From an uncultured Clostridia bacterium (GTDB taxonomy: Bacteria > Bacillota > Clostridia > Oscillospirales > Acutalibacteraceae): a stretch of DNA of 22,052 nucleotides. Where the stretch lies: positions 1 to 22,052 of the forward strand of contig CAMOTT010000019.1 of NCBI GenBank assembly GCA_946626015.1, given 5' to 3'. A program made the position numbers and the translations under genes. Under the pieces are notes generated by a model that ran no database searches, had not been told where the DNA came from, and worked only from the letters and a program-made list of their open reading frames with translations. Positions 15,397 to 22,052 of the stretch are shown here, piece by piece (positions within the stretch are counted from its first letter, which is position 1; the number at the start of each line of letters is the position of its first letter).

Positions 15397-17178
15397 ATGG
15401 CAGAATTAACAAAGAACAAATCCGTTCTTGCATGGATCGAAGATAAGATCAATCTTGTAAAGCCGGACAAAGTAGTCTGGATCGACGGTTCAAAGGAGCA
15501 GATCGAGGAGCTGCGCGCGCAGGCGTGCTCAACAGGCGAGCTTACCAAGCTCAACGAGGAAAAACTCCCCGACTGTTATCTCCACCGCACAGCGGTCAAT
15601 GACGTTGCCCGTGTTGAGCACCGTACTTTCATCTGCACAAAGACGAAGGAAGAAGCAGGCCCCACCAACAACTGGATGGAGCCCGATGAAGCGTACAAGA
15701 TGCTTTACGATATCGCAAAGGATTCCTACAAGGGGCGTACAATGTACGTTATCCCCTACTCCATGGGTCCGGTAGGCTCTGTATTCTCAAAAATCGGCAT
15801 TGAGCTGACAGATTCAATATACGTCGTTCTCAACATGGTCATAATGACCCGAGCCGGCAAAGCTGTGCTTGAGGCTTTGGGCGACTCTGACGATTGGGTC
15901 AGAGGTCTCCACTGCCGCTGTGAGATCGATGAGGAAAAGCGCTACATTTGCCAGTTCCCCCAAGACAATACCATCATCTCCGTAAACTCCGGTTACGGCG
16001 GAAACGTTCTGCTGGGCAAAAAGTGCTTTGCTCTCCGCATTGCCTCATATCAGGGCAAAAACGAGGGCTGGCAGGCTGAGCATATGCTTATCCTCGGCCT
16101 TGAAAATCCCAAGGGTGAGATCAAGTACGTTTGCGCCGCTTTCCCCTCAGCCTGCGGCAAAACGAACCTCGCTATGCTTATCCCCCCCGAGGCATACCGC
16201 GTCAAGGGCTACAAGGTCTGGTGCGTAGGCGATGACATTGCCTGGATCCGCAAGGGTGAGGATGGCAGACTTTACGCCATCAACCCCGAAAACGGCTTCT
16301 TTGGCGTTGCCCCCGGCACAAACGTCAAATCGAACCCCAACGCTCTCGCTTCTACTAAATCCGGCACCATCTTCACAAACGTTGCCCTTAACCTGGACGA
16401 CAACACCGTGTGGTGGGAGGGTCTTGACAACAATCCCCCGGAGCACGCCATCGATTGGAAAGGCAACCCCTGGAACGGCAAGACCAGCAAGGAAAAAGGC
16501 GCCCATCCCAACAGCCGCTTCACCGCTCCCGCAAAGAACTGCCCCTGTGTAAGCGATCAGTTTGACAGCCATACGGGCGTTCCCATTTCAGCGATCATCT
16601 TCGGCGGACGCAGAGCCAAGCTCGCTCCCCTTGTATATCAGTCAAGAGACTGGAACCACGGCGTATTCGTCGGCTCCATCATGGCCTCCGAAACGACAGC
16701 GGCAGCCACCGGCGCGGTGGGCGTTGTCCGCCGCGATCCCATGGCAATGCTCCCCTTCTGCGGTTACGATATGGCGGATTACTGGCAGCACTGGATCGAT
16801 ATCGGCAAGACCCTGGACGCGGACAAAGCGCCCAAGATCTTCAACGTCAACTGGTTCCGCAAGAATGACAAAGGCGAATTCATGTGGCCCGGATACGGCG
16901 AAAACCTCCGCGTTCTTGAGTGGATCATCAACCGCTGTGAGAACAAGGTTGAGGCTGACGAGACCGCTATCGGTTACGTTCCCAAGGCAGAGGATATCAA
17001 CCTTGAAGGCATTGAGGACGAGGTCAGCGCAGAAGCTCTCAAGGAGATGCTCAGCGTTGACAAGGCTCTTTGGAAGACAGAGACCGAGGGTATCGAGGAG
17101 TTCTATACAAAATTCGGCGACAAGCTTCCCAAGGAGCTTCGCGATTGTCTGAATACCCTTGAAAACAACGTAAAATAA
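15397..17178 (+). CDS. pckG: phosphoenolpyruvate carboxykinase (GTP)
   Basis: 593 residues, the size of GTP-dependent enzymes (ATP types are about 530). ATG at 15397 follows AGGAAGGAG at 8 nt. The phosphate-binding loop is FPSACGKTNLAM (249-260), with the reactive Cys253 and Lys255 of this class. GDDIAWI supplies metal-binding aspartates, and RRDPMAMLPFCGYDMADYW is typical of the C-terminal lobe. It interconverts oxaloacetate and PEP. In anaerobic fermenters it often runs toward oxaloacetate, fixing CO2 on the way to succinate or amino acids, and otherwise serves gluconeogenesis. It is transcribed alone, with a roughly 115-nt leader that can fold and a strong terminator. The direction in this organism cannot be read from the sequence. 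Confidence 0.97.
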   Translation: MAELTKNKSVLAWIEDKINLVKPDKVVWIDGSKEQIEELRAQACSTGELTKLNEEKLPDCYLHRTAVNDVARVEHRTFICTKTKEEAGPTNNWMEPDEAYKMLYDIAKDSYKGRTMYVIPYSMGPVGSVFSKIGIELTDSIYVVLNMVIMTRAGKAVLEALGDSDDWVRGLHCRCEIDEEKRYICQFPQDNTIISVNSGYGGNVLLGKKCFALRIASYQGKNEGWQAEHMLILGLENPKGEIKYVCAAFPSACGKTNLAMLIPPEAYRVKGYKVWCVGDDIAWIRKGEDGRLYAINPENGFFGVAPGTNVKSNPNALASTKSGTIFTNVALNLDDNTVWWEGLDNNPPEHAIDWKGNPWNGKTSKEKGAHPNSRFTAPAKNCPCVSDQFDSHTGVPISAIIFGGRRAKLAPLVYQSRDWNHGVFVGSIMASETTAAATGAVGVVRRDPMAMLPFCGYDMADYWQHWIDIGKTLDADKAPKIFNVNWFRKNDKGEFMWPGYGENLRVLEWIINRCENKVEADETAIGYVPKAEDINLEGIEDEVSAEALKEMLSVDKALWKTETEGIEEFYTKFGDKLPKELRDCLNTLENNVK

Positions 17179-17191
17179 TATGTCACAGCAA

Positions 17192-17236
17192 AACGGGGTT
17201 GCCTGAAAATGGCAGCCCCGTTATCGTTTTGTTTAT
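17192..17236. terminator. bidirectional terminator between pckG and the DUF5696-like gene
   Basis: AACGGGG-T-TGCC pairs with GGCA-G-CCCCGTT around a 7-nt loop (one T-G wobble). On the plus strand it is followed by ATCGTTTTGTTT, and on the minus strand by TTTTGC. The two genes converge here. Confidence 0.87.
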
Positions 17237-17241
17237 TATAT

Positions 17242-19536
17242 TCAGTTGATCCTGAGGAAGTCCTCTGCCTCAACGGTGAGGCCGTTTATGGTTCTGGGCG
17301 TATCGTTATAATTTACGTATATCACTTCTCCGTCGCCATATTCCGTGCAATAAAAACCTTCGCTTATCATATAGTGCTCAACTATTCTGGAGGAGCGCAG
17401 GTCGGCAAGGGCCTCGTTTGCCTTTTGGTAGAATTTGACTCCGTCCGCCAGATGCTCGGAGAAGAAATAGGGTTCATATTTTGTTTCGTCCGAGGACATT
17501 TCACGGTAGCTCCACTCGTATGACGGACAGGCGCCGTACTCCACGTATTTCAGCGCCAGCCGGGTCTCATCCTCCGCCTCGTTTATTGGGGTGCCGGAAT
17601 AATCCGCCGTACCGTGAAGGATCATCTGCAAAAACGGGATTGCAATGTAAGATTTGGTTTTTTCCCGCTGGGTATCCAGGGGAATATTTATGATATGATC
17701 CGCGCCTCTCAGTGCGTAGAAGTTGCCCGTATTCACCATAACGCTCTTATTTGTGGAAAGAGGTATAAGCTGTTTGAACATCTCCTCCGACGCCGCCTGA
17801 CGGTTCACAGCCGACTTGCCGGAATAATCGGAATAAAGCAGGGTGCTGCAGTCGTTTATGCAGAACCCGGTGTAGTTCATTTTGCGGGTATTGTTGAGCA
17901 GGGTGATAACGGAATTCTCCAACTTTGAAAGCTTAAGGAAGCTCCTGTTGAACTTTTCGCTGCCTCCAAGGTACTTGTAAAACTTGTTTTCAAACAAGCC
18001 GTAGATCCTGTCTCCGCTCAGTGAGACGGCGGATTTTCCGCCTTTGAAAGCGTCGTTTATGTTTGAAGTTATAAGATTAACATCGATATACAGCCCCATC
18101 TTTTTTGAGGCCATATATTCATAAAGCCTTTCCAGATCTTTTTTGCCGCCAAGTCTTGAAAGCACACGGGAATTGAGCACGGAAGCCTGATTTACTCCGC
18201 CGGACATTATGCCGGTATAACGCACGTTTATGTTATCTATGCCCTTTGCCTTTATCTGCTCAAGCATATCTATGGCCTCGCTGAAGGTGGTCATATACTT
18301 AAGGTTCTTTACCCTGCCCCCGGGCACAGCGCCCACAAGGGTCAGGTTAAAGGGCAGAGCCTCATCCTCGGCGTCCACGGTTTTTGTTGAGAGGACGTTG
18401 TTGCGTATCAGCTGTTCGCGGCACGCCACAGCCATTGAGGAATAGCTGGCGTTGCTGCCGCTGAAAAATTTATAACACAGCCTGATGTCATCATTGTAGC
18501 TTTCAGCCGCAACGTACTGCCTGGTTTTATCCCCTGTTGTGACGTTCATCACAGGGGTGATCTTAAAGCTTGCGCCTACTATATTAAAGCCGGTTTTACC
18601 GTTTTGTTTGTCCGCTTTGATGGTCGCTATGGCGTCGCCCTTTTCGATTATTGTGGCAAAAGCTCCGTTACCCTGCCTTGCGCCGTAGGCGGCTATGCCT
18701 GCCGACAGCTTGCCCGGCTCGGTGACGAGAGAATAATCCTCGCCATAGACGGCAAGTTCAACCGGCTGAAAATCCTCTTCAAGAACGTCGGTATAAATAA
18801 GGGCTCCGCTCCCGTCCGGGATAAGAATAAAGTCGTGACCCCCGTCCTTTTTCTCGGAAACGTATCTGTTGGCTCCGAAGAACTCAAGCACACCCATATC
18901 CTCTATGCAGACGTTTTTGTTGCCGGTCAGGTTCTTATGGTTGGCGGTAACGTAAAGGTTTCCATCCTTGAGCATATAGGTCAAAACCACCTCAAAGGCG
19001 ATATCCTTTTTGTCGAATTTATCTTTTACGGCGGTGTTTTTATCCGGGGCAATTATATAACTGACCGCAATTCCCTTGCTCTTGCCCTCTGTTACGCTCT
19101 CATATGACGCCGTTCCGTAGGCCACGGAATTATCCTGCGAGTTAAGATAATAGACGTCCGCGCCGCTTACAACTTTAAGGCTGACCGCCGCGGCGCTGTA
19201 ATCGCAGTTGCTGTCCTCTATTGCAGTGGATATGGGCAGCGTATACCAGTTTTTCTCCGTTGAGCCCTCCCGAACAACAATGGAATAGCTGGATTTGTCA
19301 ATAAAGAGGGAAAGAAGCCCGGAGGTCTGGAGAGAGTCGGAAATCGCTCCCGGATCCGTAAAATGCAGAGCCTTTTTTTCCACCTCCGCGTTATGCACGG
19401 TTACCATTGAGGAGTGAAAATCGTAAGTTTTATAGTTTTTGCCCCCTCTGGAACAGCCGAAAACGGCAAAGGACAGCATCACCGAAATAAGTATCAGTGA
19501 TACCGCCCTGATAATGTACTTAACCGCTCGTTTCAT
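17242..19536 (-). CDS. DUF5696-like lipoprotein
   Basis: 764 residues with an N-terminal signal (1-27) and a plausible lipobox ending VFGC, lipid cysteine Cys28. A beta-rich N-terminal half (about 40-390) contains FILIPDGSGALIYTD (236-250). The second half reads like an (alpha/beta) barrel, including a conserved-looking PFLQMILHGTADYSGTPIN segment. From memory this pattern fits DUF5696, large surface proteins of Clostridia and Paenibacillus often found near carbohydrate-uptake genes; no activity is assigned here. It is co-transcribed with an oxidoreductase, the stop of which lies 30 nt upstream. The ATG at 19536 lacks a close Shine-Dalgarno; AAAGGA is 23 nt away, with a 12-bp palindrome in between. 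It ends before the terminator shared with pckG. Confidence 0.8.
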   Translation of the reverse strand: MKRAVKYIIRAVSLILISVMLSFAVFGCSRGGKNYKTYDFHSSMVTVHNAEVEKKALHFTDPGAISDSLQTSGLLSLFIDKSSYSIVVREGSTEKNWYTLPISTAIEDSNCDYSAAAVSLKVVSGADVYYLNSQDNSVAYGTASYESVTEGKSKGIAVSYIIAPDKNTAVKDKFDKKDIAFEVVLTYMLKDGNLYVTANHKNLTGNKNVCIEDMGVLEFFGANRYVSEKKDGGHDFILIPDGSGALIYTDVLEEDFQPVELAVYGEDYSLVTEPGKLSAGIAAYGARQGNGAFATIIEKGDAIATIKADKQNGKTGFNIVGASFKITPVMNVTTGDKTRQYVAAESYNDDIRLCYKFFSGSNASYSSMAVACREQLIRNNVLSTKTVDAEDEALPFNLTLVGAVPGGRVKNLKYMTTFSEAIDMLEQIKAKGIDNINVRYTGIMSGGVNQASVLNSRVLSRLGGKKDLERLYEYMASKKMGLYIDVNLITSNINDAFKGGKSAVSLSGDRIYGLFENKFYKYLGGSEKFNRSFLKLSKLENSVITLLNNTRKMNYTGFCINDCSTLLYSDYSGKSAVNRQAASEEMFKQLIPLSTNKSVMVNTGNFYALRGADHIINIPLDTQREKTKSYIAIPFLQMILHGTADYSGTPINEAEDETRLALKYVEYGACPSYEWSYREMSSDETKYEPYFFSEHLADGVKFYQKANEALADLRSSRIVEHYMISEGFYCTEYGDGEVIYVNYNDTPRTINGLTVEAEDFLRIN

Positions 19537-19545
19537 AAGAATTCA

Positions 19546-19557
19546 GGACATTTGTCC
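19546..19557. promoter_or_regulatory. palindrome between Shine-Dalgarno and start codon
   Basis: GGACATTTGTCC on the plus strand (GGACAAATGTCC in the mRNA) has 5-bp arms around a 2-nt centre. It sits between AAAGGA and the ATG of the lipoprotein gene. Folding would shorten the 23-nt gap to about 11 nt. It also contains a two-codon ATG TCC TGA mini-frame. A role in translation is inference. Confidence 0.35.
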
Positions 19558-19566
19558 AATCCTTTC

Positions 19567-20640
19567 TTAAAATCTGCCGCAGAAATCCGTTGTGGCGCAT
19601 TTTTCGATCGGGAATTTGACAGTGCGCCCCTCTGCGGCCGCCTTATACACGGAGAGAACAAGCTCCAGCGCCCTTCTGCCGGCATAGGCGTCAATATACG
19701 GCTGACGGTCATTTTTTATAGCGTCAATAACATCCTCATAAACGGATATGTGACCCAAGCCGTATATGTGCTCCGGATTTGTTCCGTATTTTTTCTTAAT
19801 TTCGTCCTCATCGTCCAAACCGTCATCAAACCGCCACTGTTCGATCACCTGAGCGGAGATCCCCCCCAGTTTGACCGTGCCGTGTTCGCCGAATATCGTA
19901 AGAGTTTCCTCCTCGCTGTTCCGGTTGATATCAGTTGTGCCCTCAATTACGCCGTAACCGCCGTTTTTAAACCTGACTACAGCCAAGCCTAAATCCTCAG
20001 CTTCTATACAGTCGTGCGCCAAACGGTCGGTCATTCCGGCAACCTCCGCCACATGATCGCCCATCATCCAGCAGAGCAGATCTATGATGTGTATGCTTTG
20101 GTTCATAAGGGCTCCCCCGTCCTTTGCCCAGGTTCCGCGCCAGGACGCCTGACGGTAGTATTCATCGCCTCTGTACCATCTGAGCTGAGCCGCACCGTAG
20201 TACACATTGCCGAACCGGCCGTCATCAATAGCCTTTCTGAGGATCTGAACTGCATCATTAAACCTGTTCTGCAAATTATTGCAGACCTTGACGTTATTTT
20301 CCTCGGCGGCGCGGATAACTCTGTCCGCATCCTCAAGGGAAAGAGCGATGGGCTTTTCTATGATAACGTGACAGCCGTGTTCTATGCAGAAAACCGCTAT
20401 ATCGGCATGGCTGCCGCTGTCTGTGGCGATGCCCACAAGCTCCGGCTTCTCCCTTATTATCATCTCTTTATAATCTGTATATTTAGCGACTTCGCCTAAC
20501 TGCTCCCTGTATTTGGCACACTCTGCATCTATTTTTTCTGCGTCCAGGTCACAGAGCGCGGCTATTTCAAGCCCGTTTCTAATTGCCGCTATGATATGGT
20601 TGTGAGAAACTCTGCCGCAACCAATTAGTGCATACTTCAT
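19567..20640 (-). CDS. Gfo/Idh/MocA family NAD(P)-dependent oxidoreductase
   Basis: 357 residues; ATG at 20640 with AGGAG at 5 nt. The N-terminal Rossmann fold has IGCGRVSHNH (6-15). The family motif EKPIAL is at 95-100, where Lys96 is the usual catalytic lysine. The substrate domain has WYRGDEYYRQASWRGTW followed by GGALMNQSIHIIDLL, with His184 and Asp187. This arrangement resembles the UDP-GlcNAcA 3-dehydrogenase WlbA and related sugar dehydrogenases, but many sugar and inositol oxidoreductases share it, so the substrate is not fixed. One difference is KDGGALMN where WlbA-type proteins usually have DGGGALMN. It sits 20 nt after thiamine pyrophosphokinase and 30 nt before the lipoprotein gene. 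Confidence 0.92.
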   Translation of the reverse strand: MKYALIGCGRVSHNHIIAAIRNGLEIAALCDLDAEKIDAECAKYREQLGEVAKYTDYKEMIIREKPELVGIATDSGSHADIAVFCIEHGCHVIIEKPIALSLEDADRVIRAAEENNVKVCNNLQNRFNDAVQILRKAIDDGRFGNVYYGAAQLRWYRGDEYYRQASWRGTWAKDGGALMNQSIHIIDLLCWMMGDHVAEVAGMTDRLAHDCIEAEDLGLAVVRFKNGGYGVIEGTTDINRNSEEETLTIFGEHGTVKLGGISAQVIEQWRFDDGLDDEDEIKKKYGTNPEHIYGLGHISVYEDVIDAIKNDRQPYIDAYAGRRALELVLSVYKAAAEGRTVKFPIEKCATTDFCGRF

Positions 20641-20660
20641 AATAACTCCTAAAGTCGACT

Positions 20661-21299
20661 TTAACCGATTTGACTTTTATTTTCGTAGATAATAAGCAGC
20701 ATCCCGTCATCCACCGAAACAGACGACTCGCCGCCTGTAAATTCATTGCTTACGCCTAAAGGATCATCCGCCGTAAGGGTGGCGTTCGACAGAGAATACT
20801 TCATCCCGGTCTCTGTTACTCCGCAGGCGTTGCCGCCATAGGCAAAAACCGAAATATATCCCTTGCAGCTCCCGGGAAAGCTGATACCTCCGGATCTTAT
20901 AATAGTAATGACCCGTCCGTCATCGTAAAGATACCCCTTCGCGCCGCGATTGGCTAAATAGGCAAGGGTCTGGATATTTGCAACGGTGTGGTCTACCCTG
21001 CCGCCTGTTCCGCCGTAAATACGGAACACATTAAAGCCCCGTTCAAGCCCCTCCATAACAGCCAGAAGGACGTCCGTTTCGTCCTTTTCTTTTTTATAAC
21101 GGAGTATGTTTACGCCCTCCGGCAATGTTTCAAGGGAGTCAAAATCCCCAAGCAGAAGGTCGGGCTTTAAGCCAAGCTCCTTAACGTAAGAATAACCTCC
21201 GTCCGCCGCAATTATAAAACTGCCATCGGGAACCTCCGGCACACCGTACCGGCTGCCTGCCCCGAAAATACAGCAGACGTTTTTCGCCCTTTCGTTCAT
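20661..21299 (-). CDS. thiN: thiamine pyrophosphokinase
   Basis: 212 residues from ATG at 21299, supported by GGTGA 5 nt upstream; in-frame TTG (21314) and GTG (21308) lack such a site. Motifs run in family order: AADGG (31-35), GDFDS (51-55), KDETD (72-76), GGTGGRVDHTVAN (96-108) and GVSNEF near the C terminus, the thiamine-binding end. It transfers pyrophosphate from ATP to thiamine, giving thiamine pyrophosphate in the cytosol. In Firmicutes it often follows rpe/rsgA; here it instead leads an operon with a sugar-type oxidoreductase and a surface lipoprotein. The next gene upstream encodes PFOR, a TPP enzyme, but a terminator and a promoter separate them. Confidence 0.95.
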   Translation of the reverse strand: MNERAKNVCCIFGAGSRYGVPEVPDGSFIIAADGGYSYVKELGLKPDLLLGDFDSLETLPEGVNILRYKKEKDETDVLLAVMEGLERGFNVFRIYGGTGGRVDHTVANIQTLAYLANRGAKGYLYDDGRVITIIRSGGISFPGSCKGYISVFAYGGNACGVTETGMKYSLSNATLTADDPLGVSNEFTGGESSVSVDDGMLLIIYENKSQIG

Positions 21300-21337
21300 A
21301 AAAATCACCGACAAAAACCAAATAAAATACGTGGTTT

Positions 21338-21367
21338 ATTGTATCACAATATATAATGTATAGTCAA
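21338..21367 (-). promoter_or_regulatory. sigma-A promoter of the thiN operon
   Basis: Minus strand -35 TTGACT (21367-21362), 18 nt spacer, -10 TACAAT (21343-21338) with an extended TG two bases upstream. It lies between the PFOR terminator hairpin and the thiN start. No TPP riboswitch fits in the short leader. Confidence 0.72.
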
Positions 21368-21420
21368 GCAATAAGGGAACAAATAAGACAATAAACGGCA
21401 AAATTATACTCCAAAATACA

Positions 21421-21442
21421 GCGGCAGCCCGAAAGCTGCCGC
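21421..21442 (-). terminator. hairpin terminator after the PFOR gene
   Basis: A perfect 8-bp stem, GCGGCAGC/GCTGCCGC, with a 6-nt loop lies 20 nt beyond the PFOR stop. The following minus-strand tail TGTATTTTGG is only moderately T-rich, so termination may be incomplete. Confidence 0.6.
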
Positions 21443-21462
21443 CGCAATAAGTTTTTGCAATA

Positions 21463-22052
21463 TTATTCGTAAAGGGCTTTGAGTCTGAGAAGGTGCGCGT
21501 ACTTGTCCTTCGCGTTCTGAGCTGACTTGGTGTAAAGATCCTCAGCTCTATCCGGGAAGAGACGTGCCAGTGAGTTGTAACGAACCTCGTTCATGATGAA
21601 GTCACGGTAGTTCTCCGTAGGCTCCTTGCTGTCAAGGGTAAAGGCGCTCTTGCCTTCAACGCCCAGAAGTCTGGGATCGAAGCGGAAGTTGTGCCAGTAG
21701 CCGGAAGCAACAGCGTTCTTCTCCTCTGTCATGCTGATGCCCATACCGCCCTTGATACCGTGGTTGATACAGGGAGCATAAGCGATGATGAGTGAGGGGC
21801 CGTCATAACTCTCAGCCTCATGGATGGCCTTGATGCACTGGTTCATATCTGCGCCCATGGCTATCTGAGCAACGTAAACATAACCGTAGCTCATTGCTAT
21901 CTGGGCAAGATCCTTCTTCTTGACTTCCTTGCCGGCAGCCGCGAACTTCGCGATGGCGCCTGTGGGTGTGGACTTGGAAGCCTGTCCGCCTGTATTTGAG
22001 TAAACCTCTGTATCGAATACAAAGATGTTTACATCCTGATTCTGTGCGAGAA
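21463..22052 (-). CDS. nifJ: pyruvate:ferredoxin (flavodoxin) oxidoreductase, C-terminal part
   Basis: The last 195 full codons of a gene that starts beyond the right edge. VFDTEVYSNTGGQASKSTP, about 11 residues in, is the TPP/Mg-binding segment of domain VI. APCINHGIKGGM and the WHNFRFDPRLLG stretch are also diagnostic of single-chain PFOR of roughly 1170 residues. The enzyme oxidises pyruvate with CoA to acetyl-CoA, CO2 and reduced ferredoxin, and is oxygen-sensitive, which supports a strict anaerobe. The frame is read back past the internal Met at 21894, which is not a start. TAA at 21463 is followed by a terminator hairpin. Confidence 0.95.
   Translation of the reverse strand, partial: LAQNQDVNIFVFDTEVYSNTGGQASKSTPTGAIAKFAAAGKEVKKKDLAQIAMSYGYVYVAQIAMGADMNQCIKAIHEAESYDGPSLIIAYAPCINHGIKGGMGISMTEEKNAVASGYWHNFRFDPRLLGVEGKSAFTLDSKEPTENYRDFIMNEVRYNSLARLFPDRAEDLYTKSAQNAKDKYAHLLRLKALYE

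Noticed and set aside
21300..21337. TPP riboswitch ahead of thiN
   Set aside because: The leader after the predicted promoter is only about 35 nt and has no THI-box sequence.

Overview
The window looks like chromosome from an anaerobic, Gram-positive Clostridia bacterium, most like the Oscillospiraceae/Ruminococcus group. The evidence is class B sortases, a short ThiI lacking rhodanese paired with a NifZ-type desulfurase, pyruvate:ferredoxin oxidoreductase, GTP-type PEP carboxykinase, a cohesin-like surface protein, strong Shine-Dalgarno sites, frequent TTG starts and consensus sigma-A promoters. I see no phage, IS element, CRISPR array, tRNA or rRNA.

Layout. (1) From a promoter near 7.65 kb a six-gene minus-strand run extends to the left edge: cysteine desulfurase, thiI, cinA, class B sortase, a second class B sortase with a long acidic cytosolic extension, and a protein cut by the window edge. 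That last protein, read by hand because its frame stays open to the edge, looks like a degenerate CinA followed by a transmembrane helix. Gaps are only 20-45 nt and no terminator is visible inside the run. (2) Divergently, 7.85-8.85 kb encodes a secreted, membrane-anchored cohesin-like protein with a Gln/Gly/Ser linker and VTDKDGN repeats. (3) A stand-alone GH38 alpha-mannosidase (9.0-12.2 kb) converges on a single-pass membrane protein with a helical extracytoplasmic part (12.3-13.5 kb), with a bidirectional terminator between them. (4) glmU (13.7-15.1 kb) and GTP-type PEP carboxykinase (15.4-17.2 kb) are single genes; the latter has a foldable 5' leader. (5) A minus-strand operon of thiamine pyrophosphokinase, a Gfo/Idh/MocA oxidoreductase and a large DUF5696-like lipoprotein fills 17.2-21.3 kb. 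(6) The right edge holds the C-terminal end of pyruvate:ferredoxin oxidoreductase.

How the genes fit together. Desulfurase and ThiI form a sulfur relay for tRNA 4-thiouridine. CinA is a nucleotide-pool enzyme. The sortases and the CinA-like membrane protein add a cell-envelope component whose link to the first half of the operon is not explained by known biology. GlmU supplies UDP-GlcNAc for the wall. PEP carboxykinase and PFOR are central carbon enzymes, and thiamine pyrophosphokinase makes the cofactor that PFOR uses. The most interesting item is the membrane-anchored pseudo-CinA in an operon with catalytic CinA and two class B sortases.
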